From NCBI GenBank assembly GCA_009767595.1, contig VSDK01018633.1, positions 180,201 through 244,200 on the forward strand: a stretch of 64,000 nt of DNA. Direction: 5' to 3'. Both the position numbers and the translations under genes were made by a program. Source of the DNA: Symbiodinium kawagutii. Taxonomy: Eukaryota > Sar > Dinophyceae > Suessiales > Symbiodiniaceae. The notes under the pieces are model-generated. The model saw only the letters and a list, made by a program, of their open reading frames with translations. It made no database searches and was not told the origin of the DNA. This document shows positions 22,921-34,141 of the stretch, one piece after another; positions within the stretch are counted from its first letter, which is position 1; every line of letters begins with the position of its first letter.

Positions 22921-25900
22921 GAAACAATGAATGTTCATCCAAACAAGCTCTGCTTCATCCTGCTTCAAGAGTCTCAAGCAACTTTCAAACAGTGGGCGTG
23001 TTTGGCCCGGAGCGTGACTCGAGCACAAAGCCAAAATTTTGGCTTCAACGGCGTGATTGATGCTGGCGTCGAAGCATCCAGCGATACCTGCGAAAATGCG
23101 CCAATGACAGCTGAATGACTGAGCGGCACTCATTTGTTAACCACTACATTCACCATCAAACTCCCCCAAATCCAAAGAATGGCTTGCAGAGCGGCACTTA
23201 CCTAGGCCGCTGAACTCCAAAGAACGACTCGCAGAGCGGCATCTACTAACTAGGCCGCTAAATCAAGACTATAACCTGTGAACCTCATCTATTTTGACTT
23301 CCTAGGGCCTCCCACAGGACACGTGCCAAATTGGACTTCGGCATGCGGTTGTATTGCCCTTTGAAAACAACGCCCAACATAGAAGAACGTAGCTGCAAGA
23401 TGTCTGCATCATCTTCAAGGGGCTTTGGCAAGAAGCAATGCGTCTTGCTCTTCATGGAAATAGTGTATCTGAAGCCACGTGCCTCGCCAGTATCCTTGTC
23501 AAATTGTCAAGCAAGCTCGTGTGAAAATTGATAGTGTTTATCCATTCTGGGCTGACTAGCAAGAAGCGACAACGCATTCAAAGCTGCCAAGAAGCAGGAT
23601 GAGTCATCTGCATGGAATCATGGTCGCAGATGCTCACCTCCATGATCCCGTGACGCTGCGCGGCCAAGCATATCAGATCGGCAACGCACATTGGTTCCAC
23701 CGTGTCAGCCGAAGACTTCCACGCAACCAAGAAAGTATCGCCTGGGACAATCCATGGCAAGTTGTCCACTTGCTCTGCCCTGGCCACTCCTGCAGTGGGA
23801 GCTGATTAGGAGCAAGGGAGCTAACATATAATATCAATCAGATATAATGATTATTGAATTATGTCTCTACAATATGTATTGCTAATATATAATATGTATG
23901 TAGAATTTAATATGTCAATAAAATGCATAATATTTATATTTTCTACCTTTGTATAATGTGTGACAGCTGGCAAATGCTGCACGCTCACGGTGTCCTGCTA
24001 AAGCTTCTTTGAATTGGCCAGTGTTGAAGCCAAAAAGTTCACAGGGACCCAGGGTCAGGTCTGAGTCTGTGCAGTTGCACAACCACACCTCATGGCTCTT
24101 CGTGATGTAGACCTTCACATCCTGCTGCCCCCTAGCCATGCCTGCGCCCAAGAACCTCGTGCACAGGCAAAACACCTATCAAATTCATTTCGCACTATGA
24201 GGAACTCATACGATACAATGTTGACATATGTTGACACCCCTGAATCATTCAGAAAAGATTCAAAAGACGAGCAACTCGAAATCTTGTTCCAACTTGAGCT
24301 GTGGCAGGACTGAAGATTCCTGGAAAATCCATTCCTGATGTACATCTAATGGTTGGTCAGTGTCATCAAATTCAGGCTTTGCACCAGTGCGTGGCCTCTC
24401 CCCACGACCTGGCGGCGTTGTCGCGGTCGCAGCGACGGCTGCGGAACTTGCATACTTGCTGTTCCACGAATCGATCGCAGACTTCTGGCCCTCCAAGTTG
24501 GAAGCTCCGTGCAAGTCTTGCACCACTGCAGGAATCCTGCATCTGATTCAACCATTACTGAACCCATACAACATGAAGTGAAGCTGATAGATATTCATAG
24601 ATCATGAAGGCTAAATCTGTCTGGTTTCAAGTTAATGCCGTCCAAGAAACAGAAGCCGACCACTGGCATCCAAAGCCAGCACCTTCAGAGACGGACGCGC
24701 AGAGGATGCGGAGGAACGTGGACGTTGCTTCGGCCCAGCTTCGGTCGTTGAGTCCCACCACTCCTCCAAAATCTCTACCCATGTTGCAAGGACAATGAGA
24801 TTCACATGGTCAAGGTAAATGGAAAGGTTTCACAGTCACAAAGGAACAGGATCCTGGAAGAGGCGCCCTGCCATGATGTTCTTCAACTTGGACAAATGCT
24901 CATGAGGGTCATTCCCCGGATTGATGGCCAAGAAGCAGAAAGAAGGAGTAGAAGTTGAGTCAGCCTGGAGCTTGGCTTTCTGCTGCTTCCAAATGCCGGA
25001 CCCCCACTCATTGTACCTGAGGAAGGCCAAAGCACAGTGTTGAGATGAAGAATCCAATAAATTTCATTCTACATAGCAAGGACAAAAGCCATGGCAAAAA
25101 CTAGGTTTCATTCAAAATCGTTTATTCAAGGTTCCTGTTCAGCATCGTGTCCACAATATGCACGGTATCATGCAGAACCGTCACTCCATCCAGCACTGAC
25201 TCAATGATCTGCATGCACGCTGCACCACCCCTTTGGACAGCCTGCAACTGCAGCCATGAAAAGTGTTGCATTAAAAAAACACAGGCCTTCACATTTTCAA
25301 CTGAGTTGCAAAAAAATGCAGCCCAGAAACACGAGCATGCGGGGACAAGGGTTTGTCCGGAGACAAATTTGTCAGCTCTGAAACCCGTAGCCTGTCAATT
25401 GGACCAACGTTGCCTAAAGTCGCCTTTGACTTCGACCAGGAAGCTTTGCTGCCATGCACATTGGACCAGCACAAGAAACCTTAGCCAACAGGACTTGACC
25501 AATGACAAATGATGTCACCACTTAAGCAAGGCTCAAGTTAGTCTGAACCTTTCAATGCCAAACAACCATTCTGGACTCGTCGACGTTTATCATTCGCATG
25601 CCCTGGGTCAGCATATGTGATGATAACGCCTTGCCACTCAAAGTTCCTTGGTCAAACATTCTAGGCATCACATTCTCAAGGTGAACCAATGAAATATCCT
25701 CTCGAGTAGATCAGAAAAGTCTGTCATGATTATCCAAAGTCTCGCTTGCAGCTTGTCCTCGATGAGGCGGCGTTTCTGCAATTCTGCCAACTGATCTGAC
25801 CTTCCAGAAGCCATGGGGGCCAAAATCAGAAGCGCTGCATTCTCATTGCTGTTCAGCAAAGCTTTTGATCCTCCAAGAGCTTGGTCCAAGACCTCTACTC

Positions 25901-28900
25901 CTGAGCGTGCTTTTTGATCGCGCACACTTGCATGAACATTTTCGATTTGCAAACATTATATACATGTCAACGAAGAGTTGTCCCAACAGCCAAGATACGG
26001 TTTGGCCACGTGCTGGCATCAAGGATCAACAGCAAAGTCCTTACTAACACGGCGCTATCTGATCAATCGTGGTTCAAATTAGAGCCAAACAACAAACAGC
26101 AAACTTGCACAACATTCTACAACATCATCATCTTGCCATGTGTCCCAAAGGCAGCATCATTGCCATGCATAAATCGCAGAACATCTGGTTGAAGCTGAGT
26201 GAGATCATCAGCCTCTACGTATTTGTGGTTGCTGCCCATGTAGGTCTCAACTTGGCGAACTCCCTTCTCATATCGGGCATTCAAGAATTTCAAGTCCAAA
26301 TGCCCCTCCAAGTTCGCTTGCTTCTGCTTCTCAATGGCATGCTGTTCCATGTCTTGAACATCTTGGGTGATCAAAACCTGGCACTCCTTCAACTTCAATG
26401 CGGCCATCTCGGTTTGCAGCCTCATAGAGGGCAAATGATTGCCCTTGTCACAGAACCGATGTCACACAAATTGCAAGCACCAATAATGGAAAAATGGTGA
26501 ACGCATATCAATATTGAGCATCCCACGTTTCAGCTTCTGCCATCTTTGCATCGTTTTCCTGAACCAATGTCTTTTGAGATGTGTCAAACAATATGCAAAT
26601 GTTCACTGATGGACTGCATTGTGAAATTTCAAAGACTAATCAAACTCACTGGGCCACACCTGCTTTGTCCATTTGCCAAGAATGGTCTTCATGACAGCAA
26701 TTTGAGCGACATCAATTGGAGGGACAGTGTCATCCACCAACTTCATCAAATCTGCATCTGCGTATTTGTTCATGAACCTCGGATAAGTACTCCCCCAACC
26801 TAACAAACCCCAACCAGGAACCAACGCAATGCATCTCAACTTGTAATGTCCATTTGATTTGGACCAAGGCACGCTTGGTCTAAACCAGGTTTTTCCTTCT
26901 GAAAGAAATCATCCGGCAAACGCTTCTTGAGTGCCGCAAGTGCGCCTAGCCATGCACCACAAATGCGGTGCAAAACCTCCTGGGCATCAGCGGCACACAG
27001 CCGCTTGTAGGTGGTAATGTGATGGTGAAAGCACAACTGATGTGAACATGAACATCATCTATATTTTACCCACGTGACTCCCCATGTCAAGGAACCACAT
27101 CTTTGGCTCCATAGGGTTTGCGCATCTTCACTGCCAGCTGTTGGTAGTCAGACCCCAAACGCATGACCAGCAGCTTCAAAAGGTTCTCAGTTCCAAGCAA
27201 CTCTCCTGCCCAAGCCCCCTTCCCAGAACTAAAGTCTGCGTTGAACATTCCCTGGGACAAACTTTCGTGCGTCAAGAACTTCCACATTGTCCATCTCCTG
27301 AGTCGGCCAGATTTCAACTTAGTTGCCAACCTGTTGTCAAGATGTAATGCTTTTGATGCTCACAGACTTGTTGTTGTCAAGATGTAAAACTTTTGATGCT
27401 CACAGTCAAGCTCAGTCACTGAACAAGTTTGGAGAGCTCGGCAGTCACACATGGAGGCACATGAGATAATAAATTGAAGGCTGCTTTGCTCTCGGCAGGA
27501 CCGAGCTGATACGCTGTTTGGAATTCGGTGGCGCTGTTCCAGGCCTCCGCAAGAAAATCTAAACAAGAACAATTACAGCTAGACCGGAAGCTGCGCACAC
27601 CAGCGCCTCCTCGAAAGCGTCTGCATCGTGAACCAATCTGAGTTGGTATAGCAAGTTGAAACAATTTGGTCGACGGCGAACAGCTGCACTTTGAAGAGTC
27701 TTCCCTGCACCATGGCCAATGACCCAGGAATGTCCAAAGCAAAGGAATGTCAAAAGAAAATGAACCAACGCGCTAGACACTGGATCTAATCAGCACCTCT
27801 TAAACAAAGATTTTGTGAATTCAATATCATATCCAAAACAACATTCATACGGAAGTTCGAAATGGCTGGAAGCACGACAAGGGCCTCGGTTCTCAGCTGC
27901 TAGCAAGGTCACTGCCTCCTTCGAAGAAGCATCGCAGGAAATCACTGCGCAGTGGATGACAGCAAAAGACCTCACTGAAGAAGAAATCTAAGCTCACATT
28001 GATTGAAAGTCATGCGATGTAGGTGTGAAGGAGTGGCTGAGGACTGAACGCTTTGAGCTCAACATCGAGAGCCTGCTCCAATTGTATTACGAAACAAGCT
28101 CGTAACATCACAGCCCAATGACTGACTGCCCGGCCTGCAAAACCTCTGGCTTGTCGTACGAACAAGCCATGATGGCCAGCGCTCCCATCCCCCTTGTCCA
28201 GCCCTTGACGAACATGACACCCAAAGGCGGCACGAAATGGTGCGTAGCTGGATCTGCCACGACATCTGCCATGGCAAGATTGGGAACCCCAGACATGGTT
28301 CCTGCGCAAGGTTTCGAGATCGAAATCTTCTCGGTGGCACCGAGATTCGGATCTGTTTGAAACCTGGGAACAATCATACGACAGTTGCATGAAAGACGTA
28401 GTGGCAAACAATATCAATGATAATTCAATTCAAAATTCTCGTCTGAACTATAAGAATATGATTCTGCGACCGCTCAGGCCAGCACGAATTGCTGACAATG
28501 AGTTCAACCAGCGACACGAGCTGGTCCTGGAAAGATGATGCGGTGTTCATAAACCCATGGTAACATTGGAGTCTAAAACATCATGAAGCAACCCATTGTT
28601 GTTGAGCCCTGCACCGGCTCGATTGGCCCTTTCAAGCCAGCAGATTCCCACCAGTTCAGGTGGTAGGGTCGGAGAAAGACCCCTGTTCCACCATTGTCCA
28701 AATCAGCACGGGTGCAGAAAGTCCTCAGAAAGACACAAGACGTCAGGATGTACCATTCACAACCCCAAGCCAGCCCAGCTGAGACAAGGACAAATGTGGG
28801 GCGGGCACTGGAAACTCATCATCCATGAACCGGAGGAACTTGATGATCTTAGCCTCATCACTGAACGTATCCTGCATGTATTGGGAGAAACTGCCGTGAA

Positions 28901-29164
28901 GCTCAGTCTTCTCATTCCTTAGAAAAAGCACTTGACGACTGCACCAAAGCAGCTGTTGATGATCAAATGGAAGCTGCACTTGGCATCATGTGAACCTGTG
29001 GCAAGAATAACTAACTCTCAGCACGACTTGGGATCGGCCAGCCATTGTCGAAGCGTCTTGGTGACCAAAGCTTTGCCAGACCAAACATCCCCAAGAGTAT
29101 CCACCCTTGGTTTCTTAGCACTCTTCGCTGACTGACCTCCCTCTGAAGACCGGCGGGGCGCCAT
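22920..29164 (-). CDS. long many-exon gene, product unrecognised
   Basis: A Met at 29,164 opens MAPRRSSEGGQSAKSAKK and the first exon runs to a GTGCTG donor near 29,025. Protein-like minus-strand segments follow in order. They lie at about 28,790-28,930 (FLRNEKTELHGSFSQYMQD), 28,110-28,370 (KISISKPCAGTMSG), 27,420-27,580 (AEAWNSATEFQTAYQLG), 27,090-27,330 (MFNADFSSGKGAWAGELLG), 26,890-27,000, 26,640-26,800 (YADADLMKLVDDTVPPI) and 26,130-26,430. Further ones lie at 25,690-25,920 (NAALLILAPMASGRSDQLAE), 25,142-25,253 (MQIIESVLDGVTVLHDTVH), 24,840-25,040, 24,650-24,785 (EILEEWWDSTTEAG), 24,310-24,520, 23,945-24,150 (CELFGFNTGQF), 23,585-23,785 (GDTFLVAWKSS) and 22,920-23,090. I cannot prove that all belong to one gene; the linkage is by strand and density. 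No domain is recognised. Confidence 0.4.
23190..23211. repeat. AGCGGC...GCCGCT hairpin
   Basis: AGCGGC and GCCGCT are separated by ACTTACCTAG. Preceded by GCTTGCAG. One of at least seven copies, all inside the 22-kb block. Confidence 0.6.
23235..23259. repeat. AGCGGC...GCCGCT hairpin
   Basis: Same family, preceded by ACTCGCAG, with a 13-base loop containing ACTAACTAG. It lies 24 bases after the previous copy, so the pair is tandem. Confidence 0.6.
23820..23945. repeat. AT-rich tract with ATATAATATG repeats
   Basis: Degenerate repeats of AATATGTAT / TATAATATG in an intron of the long gene. No coding potential. Confidence 0.5.
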
Positions 29165-29429
29165 GATAGGCGCACGGCAAAACAAAACACGCGGTAAGCC
29201 TGAGCCCTGGATTAGGAGCGGACCTGATTCTTCTGTTGAATATGACTGCACAACCAACATTCCTTGGTTTAATCAAGAAAAATACCACCTTGGCCAAACA
29301 CAGACCAAGATAGTCTCTAGTTCACAATTCAATGCGAGGTGAATCCCAGCTCATCTCTATGAAGCTTAGCAACAAATTTGTTCCGATCGAGATAATGTAT
29401 GCCAAAGGGTTCAAGAACTAAATCACAAA

Positions 29430-30300
29430 AACGATATGGTGTAAACAATACAAATTTGACAATGCTCATAAACTCTAGGAATGTTACCCGATTTGCGCCG
29501 ACTGGTTTAAGGTTTAGGCCTGCCACAAACCATAAAAATGCGATTCAGATCCCGCAATCCAAGAAAGGTTTCAACAACAGTCAACCTTCAAAATGTTTAT
29601 ATTCTCGGAATGCTGCCCGATTTACGCCGACTAGTTTAGGGTTTAGGCCTGCCACCAACCATAAAAATGTGATTCCAAATCCCAATCTCAAATCACAAAA
29701 TGTAAGATCATGAACACCAAAAAAAATATATAACCCTAAAATGTTTATACTCTCGGAATGCTGCCCGATTTATGCCGACTAGTTTAGGGTTTAGGCCTGC
29801 CACCAACCATAAAAATGTGATTCCAAATCCCAATTTCAAATCACAAAATTCAAGATCACACAAACCAAATATATATATATATAACCCTAAAATGTTTATA
29901 CTCTCGGAATGCTGCCCGATTTATGCCGACTAGTTTAGGGTTTAGGCCTGCCACCAACCATAAAAAATGTGATTCCAAATCCCAATCTCAAATCACAAAA
30001 TTTAAGATCGCGCAAACCAAAAAATATATATAGCCCTAAAATGTTTATACTCTCGGAATGCTGCCCGATTTATGCCGACTAGTTTAGGGTTTAGGCTTGC
30101 CACCAGCCCAAGAAATGTGATTCCAACTTGCAATCTCAAATCACAAAATTTAAGATCACACAAACCAAATATATATATAACCCTAAAATGTTTATACTCT
30201 CGGAATGCTGCCCGATTTATGCCGACTAGTTTAGGGTTTAGGCTTGCCACCAGCCCAAGAAATCTGATTCCAACTTGCGATCTCAAATCACAGAACCCAA
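29430..30300. repeat. 148-bp tandem repeat, about six copies
   Basis: Copies share AATGTTTATACTCTCGGAAT, CTAGTTTAGGGTTTAGGC and CCAACCATAAAAATGTGATT. They end in an AT run, then AACCCTAAAATG. Starts of the last four copies (CCCTAAAATG at 29,734, 29,885, 30,034, 30,181) are 147-151 bases apart; two more degenerate copies precede them. TTTAGGGTTTAGG inside each unit resembles the plant-type telomere repeat found in dinoflagellates. That is only a resemblance of two repeats per unit. Confidence 0.85.
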
Positions 30301-30631
30301 AACATTCAGCTTCATTGGCCATCACTGTCCGGAACTAACTCTGTCAAAGAAGGACGTTTTCAAATCACAAAATGGAAGGGGAATCTGGGATGAGATATGT
30401 GATCGGGACCAGGCTGCCATGGATCACAAAAACCAAGGCAAAACAATATTCAAGAAGGTTCAGGCTAACTTACCAAGATGTTTGGATAAACATATTCAAT
30501 TAGAGCTTGTGTTTGTGATTCATCGCAGCCCATGTCCCATCACAAAAAAACACCTTGGGAATTGATGACAAATGTGATTCGAAGGACCCCCACCGGCAAG
30601 CAGCCTTTGTTGCTGACACGAGCCATGTCAT

Positions 30632-30838
30632 TCACACATTCAAAGCAAAGGCTGCATTCGCAGTCTCCAAGGCCTGTTCCCAAGCGAACCCGTGGTGCGC
30701 CCACAGCCTAGAAGCAACACTGTACCGGGCACGTGCGTTGGACCTGGTCCTAAAGGTGGCCAAGCAGTCGGCAGACAGCTGTTGCCGCAGCAAGTTCAAA
30801 CGGTTTGGATCCTGAGCTGGAAAGCAATCACAATGCAT
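30632..30838 (-). CDS. candidate exon, unrecognised
   Basis: The minus strand reads QDPNRLNLLRQQLSADCLA, then ASRLWAHHGFAWEQALET, with protein-like composition. It could belong to a gene crossing the (GAT)n tract or to the long gene downstream. Boundaries are approximate. Confidence 0.4.
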   Translation of the reverse strand: MHCDCFPAQDPNRLNLLRQQLSADCLATFRTRSNARARYSVASRLWAHHGFAWEQALETANAAFALNV

Positions 30839-31008
30839 CAGCCGAAAAAATAATTCAACTTGAGTCTTAGGCGATCATGTTTTTTGATTGAATGATGAAA
30901 TTTAACCGAAAGTCCGGATCGATGTTCACACCTGGCGGGGGGACGCCAGCAAAGCCATGGCCAAGCGATGGGCCTGGCGCAAAACACCTGCCGAAGCGTT
31001 GAGAGCAG

Positions 31009-31026
31009 AGCGGACTCATCTCCGCT
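31009..31026. repeat. AGCGGA...TCCGCT hairpin
   Basis: A compensated variant: AGCGGA pairs with TCCGCT across a 6-base loop. The sixth arm base changed on both sides, so pairing is kept. Confidence 0.55.
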
Positions 31027-31044
31027 GGTAGCGACGCTAAGCAG

Positions 31045-31065
31045 AGCGGCCTCTAAACCGCCGCT
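31045..31065. repeat. AGCGGC...GCCGCT hairpin
   Basis: Preceded by CTAAGCAG, loop CTCTAAACC. It lies 18 bases after the variant hairpin at 31,009. Confidence 0.55.
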
Positions 31066-31352
31066 TGAAACCCAAATGTCACCTAATTAACTGATTCCAG
31101 ACATCATTGAAAGGTTTTGGTTGCCATAAAAATTGCGACGATCATTGCGAGGACTTATTCAAATAAGAGTGCACCAAGCAGCCCAAAAAAGGTATGGAAA
31201 CACCAGAACAACATACAGCAAGTAAGGGCAAAAAGGAGACAGGGCACAGAAGTGGACAGGAAGGGATTATATGCACAATCTACTTTCAACCACAAGGATC
31301 CGCCACTTGAAGCTGCAAAACTTTGAGACCATACACAAAGCTCAATCAAAAC

Positions 31353-31383
<31 letters not shown>

Positions 31384-31409
31384 TGATGAATGATGATGGA
31401 TGATGATAA

Positions 31410-31456
<47 letters not shown>

Positions 31457-31477
31457 TGATGATGATGATGATGATGA

Positions 31478-31527
<50 letters not shown>

Positions 31528-31900
31528 TGATGATGGGGGATGATGAATGATGATGGATGATGATGATGGATGATGATGGTGATGATGATGATGATGGATG
31601 ATGATGATGGATGATGATGGTGATGATGATGATGATGGTGGTTGATGATGATGGATGATTGATGATGATGATGATGATGGATGATGATGATGGATGATGA
31701 TGGTGATGATGATGATGATGGATGATGATGATGGATGATGATGGTGATGATGATGATGATGGATGATGATGATGATGATGATGGAGGATGATGATGGATG
31801 ATGATGGTGATGATGATGATGATGGATGATGGATGAGATGGTGATGATGACGAATGATGATGATGGATGGTGATGATGTTGATGATGATGATGGATGGAA

Positions 31901-31935
<35 letters not shown>

Positions 31936-32366
31936 NNNNNNNNNNNNNNNNNNNNNNNNNNNNNNNNNNNNNNNNNNNNNNNNNNNNNNNNNNNNNNNNN
32001 NNNNNNNNNNNNNNNNNNNNNNNNNNNNNNNNNNNNNNNNNNNNNNNNNNNNNNNNNNNNNNNNNNNNNNNNNNNNNNNNNNNNNNNNNNNNNNNNNNNN
32101 NNNNNNNNNNNNNNNNNNNNNNNNNNNNNNNNNNNNNNNNNNNNNNNNNNNNNNNNNNNNNNNNNNNNNNNNNNNNNNNNNNNNNNNNNNNNNNNNNNNN
32201 NNNNNNNNNNNNNNNNNNNNNNNNNNNNNNNNNNNNNNNNNNNNNNNNNNNNNNNNNNNNNNNNNNNNNNNNNNNNNNNNNNNNNNNNNNNNNNNNNNNN
32301 NNNNNNNNNNNNNNNNNNNNNNNNNNNNNNNNNNNNNNNNNNNNNNNNNNNNNNNNNNNNNNNNNN
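31936..32366. other. assembly gap, 431 N
   Basis: Run of N inside the (GAT)n tract. The true length is unknown, so the 22-kb size of the surrounding element is approximate. Confidence 0.99.
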
Positions 32367-32441
32367 CTCTTGGGTCCGCGCCCGCGCCTAAAGGGCCTTC
32401 TCAAATAGCCTCTAAAGGCGCGCGCGCGGACCCAGAGAAGA
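32367..32441. repeat. GC-rich imperfect palindrome at the gap edge
   Basis: TGGGTCCGCGCCCGCGCCT at the left is mirrored by AGGCGCGCGCGCGGACCCA at the right, with two mismatches. The loop of about 30 bases contains AAGGGCCTTCTCAAATAG. It is the only GC-rich sequence in the (GAT)n tract. It may be an inserted foldback element, and it sits where the assembly broke. Confidence 0.6.
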
Positions 32442-32871
32442 AAAAAAGTTCAAAGTTCGGCCACTCACTGGGTAAGTGATGATGGATGATGATGAATGAT
32501 GATGATGGATGGTGATGATGATGATGATGATGACGATGATGATGATGATGGATGATGATGATGGTGATGATGACGATAATGATGATGATGATGGATGATG
32601 GATGATGCTTGATGGATGATGATGATGATGATGATGACGATGATGATGATGATGATGGATGATGGATGATGCTTGATGGATGATGATGATGATGATGATG
32701 ACGATGATGATGATGATGATGGATGATGGATGATGCTTGATGGATGATGATGATGATGATGATGACGATGATGATGATGATGATGGATGATGATGATGGT
32801 GATGATGACGATGATGATGATGATGATGGATGATGGATGATGCTTGATGGATGATGAATGATGATGGATGG

Positions 32872-32917
<46 letters not shown>

Positions 32918-32991
32918 TGATGCTTGATGGATGATGAATGATGATCATGGTGATGATGATGATGATGATGATGGTTAATGATGATGGATGG

Positions 32992-33029
<38 letters not shown>

Positions 33030-33114
33030 CTGATGATTTTGCTGATGATTTTGCTCTTCAACGAAAAAAACAGCCTTAGTATCTCATGGACTGACCCCCA
33101 CTTTCCAAGACCCT

Positions 33115-33857
33115 CTAAACCCCAGAAGCAAAGTCACGCTCCAATCGGAAGTGGAGGTTCCTTGCTCCAGCTGTGATTGGCCAACATGTCCAAATGGTCC
33201 GCTGCCCTGTCCATATGATATGGTTCCTCTCCTGCAGGAACACACACGGCTTTGGCGACGAAACTATGAGGTTGGTGTTAGATAAGATGAATAAATTCGA
33301 CTCACAATGTGTTTCATACTTTGCATCCCAATTATCAATCTTCATCCAAGCCCAGCGACGCAACTTCTTGGCAAATTTGCGCAGTTGTTGTGGGTCAGCT
33401 GCAGCATCATCCGATCGGGCCGTTTTGTCCGCATTGAAGCCTTGAACACTGCACTGCCAATGCATCAGCATCAGTTGTCACAGATGATGAAACATATTGA
33501 TAACCATCATATTAATAGTCAATCAGTTCCCCATAAACTAAAAAACGAAAACGCCATCACCATCAGGAAATTTAAACCCCAAATGTTTTCAACCAATCAT
33601 AACCGGCCTTCTGGCACAAGCGCTGCAGCATCTCTGATCACCGACATTGGCAAATGGCGAAAAATTTCTGGTCGCCAATCATCATCTGACATCCACTGCT
33701 TGAATCGCACCACAACATCTTCACTCGAAAGAGGCACGCCCTGCCGCTCCCAGAAACCACCTGTCAAACTCGCCATGCTGATTCCTGCAGGGACGCCACC
33801 AAATTCAATTTGATATTTGGCGGCAAAAAACTGCATGGACGTGTTCCTGATTGACAA
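33115..33857 (-). CDS. two candidate exons, unrecognised
   Basis: Segment 33,597-33,857 reads FFAAKYQIEFGGVPAGISMA, then VRFKQWMSDDDWRPEIFRH. Segment about 33,300-33,445 reads VQGFNADKTARSDDAAADP, then RKFAKKLRRWAWMKIDNW. Both are on the minus strand with protein-like composition and lie downstream of the transposase gene's stop. Splice sites were not fixed. Confidence 0.4.
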
Positions 33858-34141
33858 AAGAATCTTTAGCCAATGGCAGCACTGACTACATGTTTGTGAT
33901 ACTTATTAGACTCACAGTCCTGCTTCATTCATTCTGTCGAAAGCAAACACATGTGGTGCACCAGGCCCACCTATGCCGGCCAAATGGTTGTTCTGCTCCA
34001 AAACTTGAAGGTGTTCCTTCCTTGGTCAAGGGGCTTGCTCACTTGTACCCAATTTTTATCTTGATCTACAGTGTGATTGTCTGCCAAACAGAATCCACCT
34101 AAGTTCAAAAAAATGTCAAAGCTCTCATGACATAACATCAT

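Larger units (their letters stand above)
31352..33045. repeat. (GAT)n tract with assembly gap
   Basis: Near-pure GAT/GGAT/GGT triplets over about 1.7 kb, with a minor 64-bp higher-order period marked by GATGATGCTTGATGG (GCTT at 32,607, 32,671 and 32,735). Poly-His, poly-Ser and poly-Met reading frames here are artefacts of the triplet. Confidence 0.95.

Noticed and set aside
29430..30300. Interstitial telomere
   Set aside because: Each 148-bp unit holds only about two TTTAGGG-like words; there is no telomere tract.
31346..32948. Poly-His/Ser/Ile and poly-Met ORFs
   Set aside because: They arise from the (GAT)n triplet tract and the N gap.
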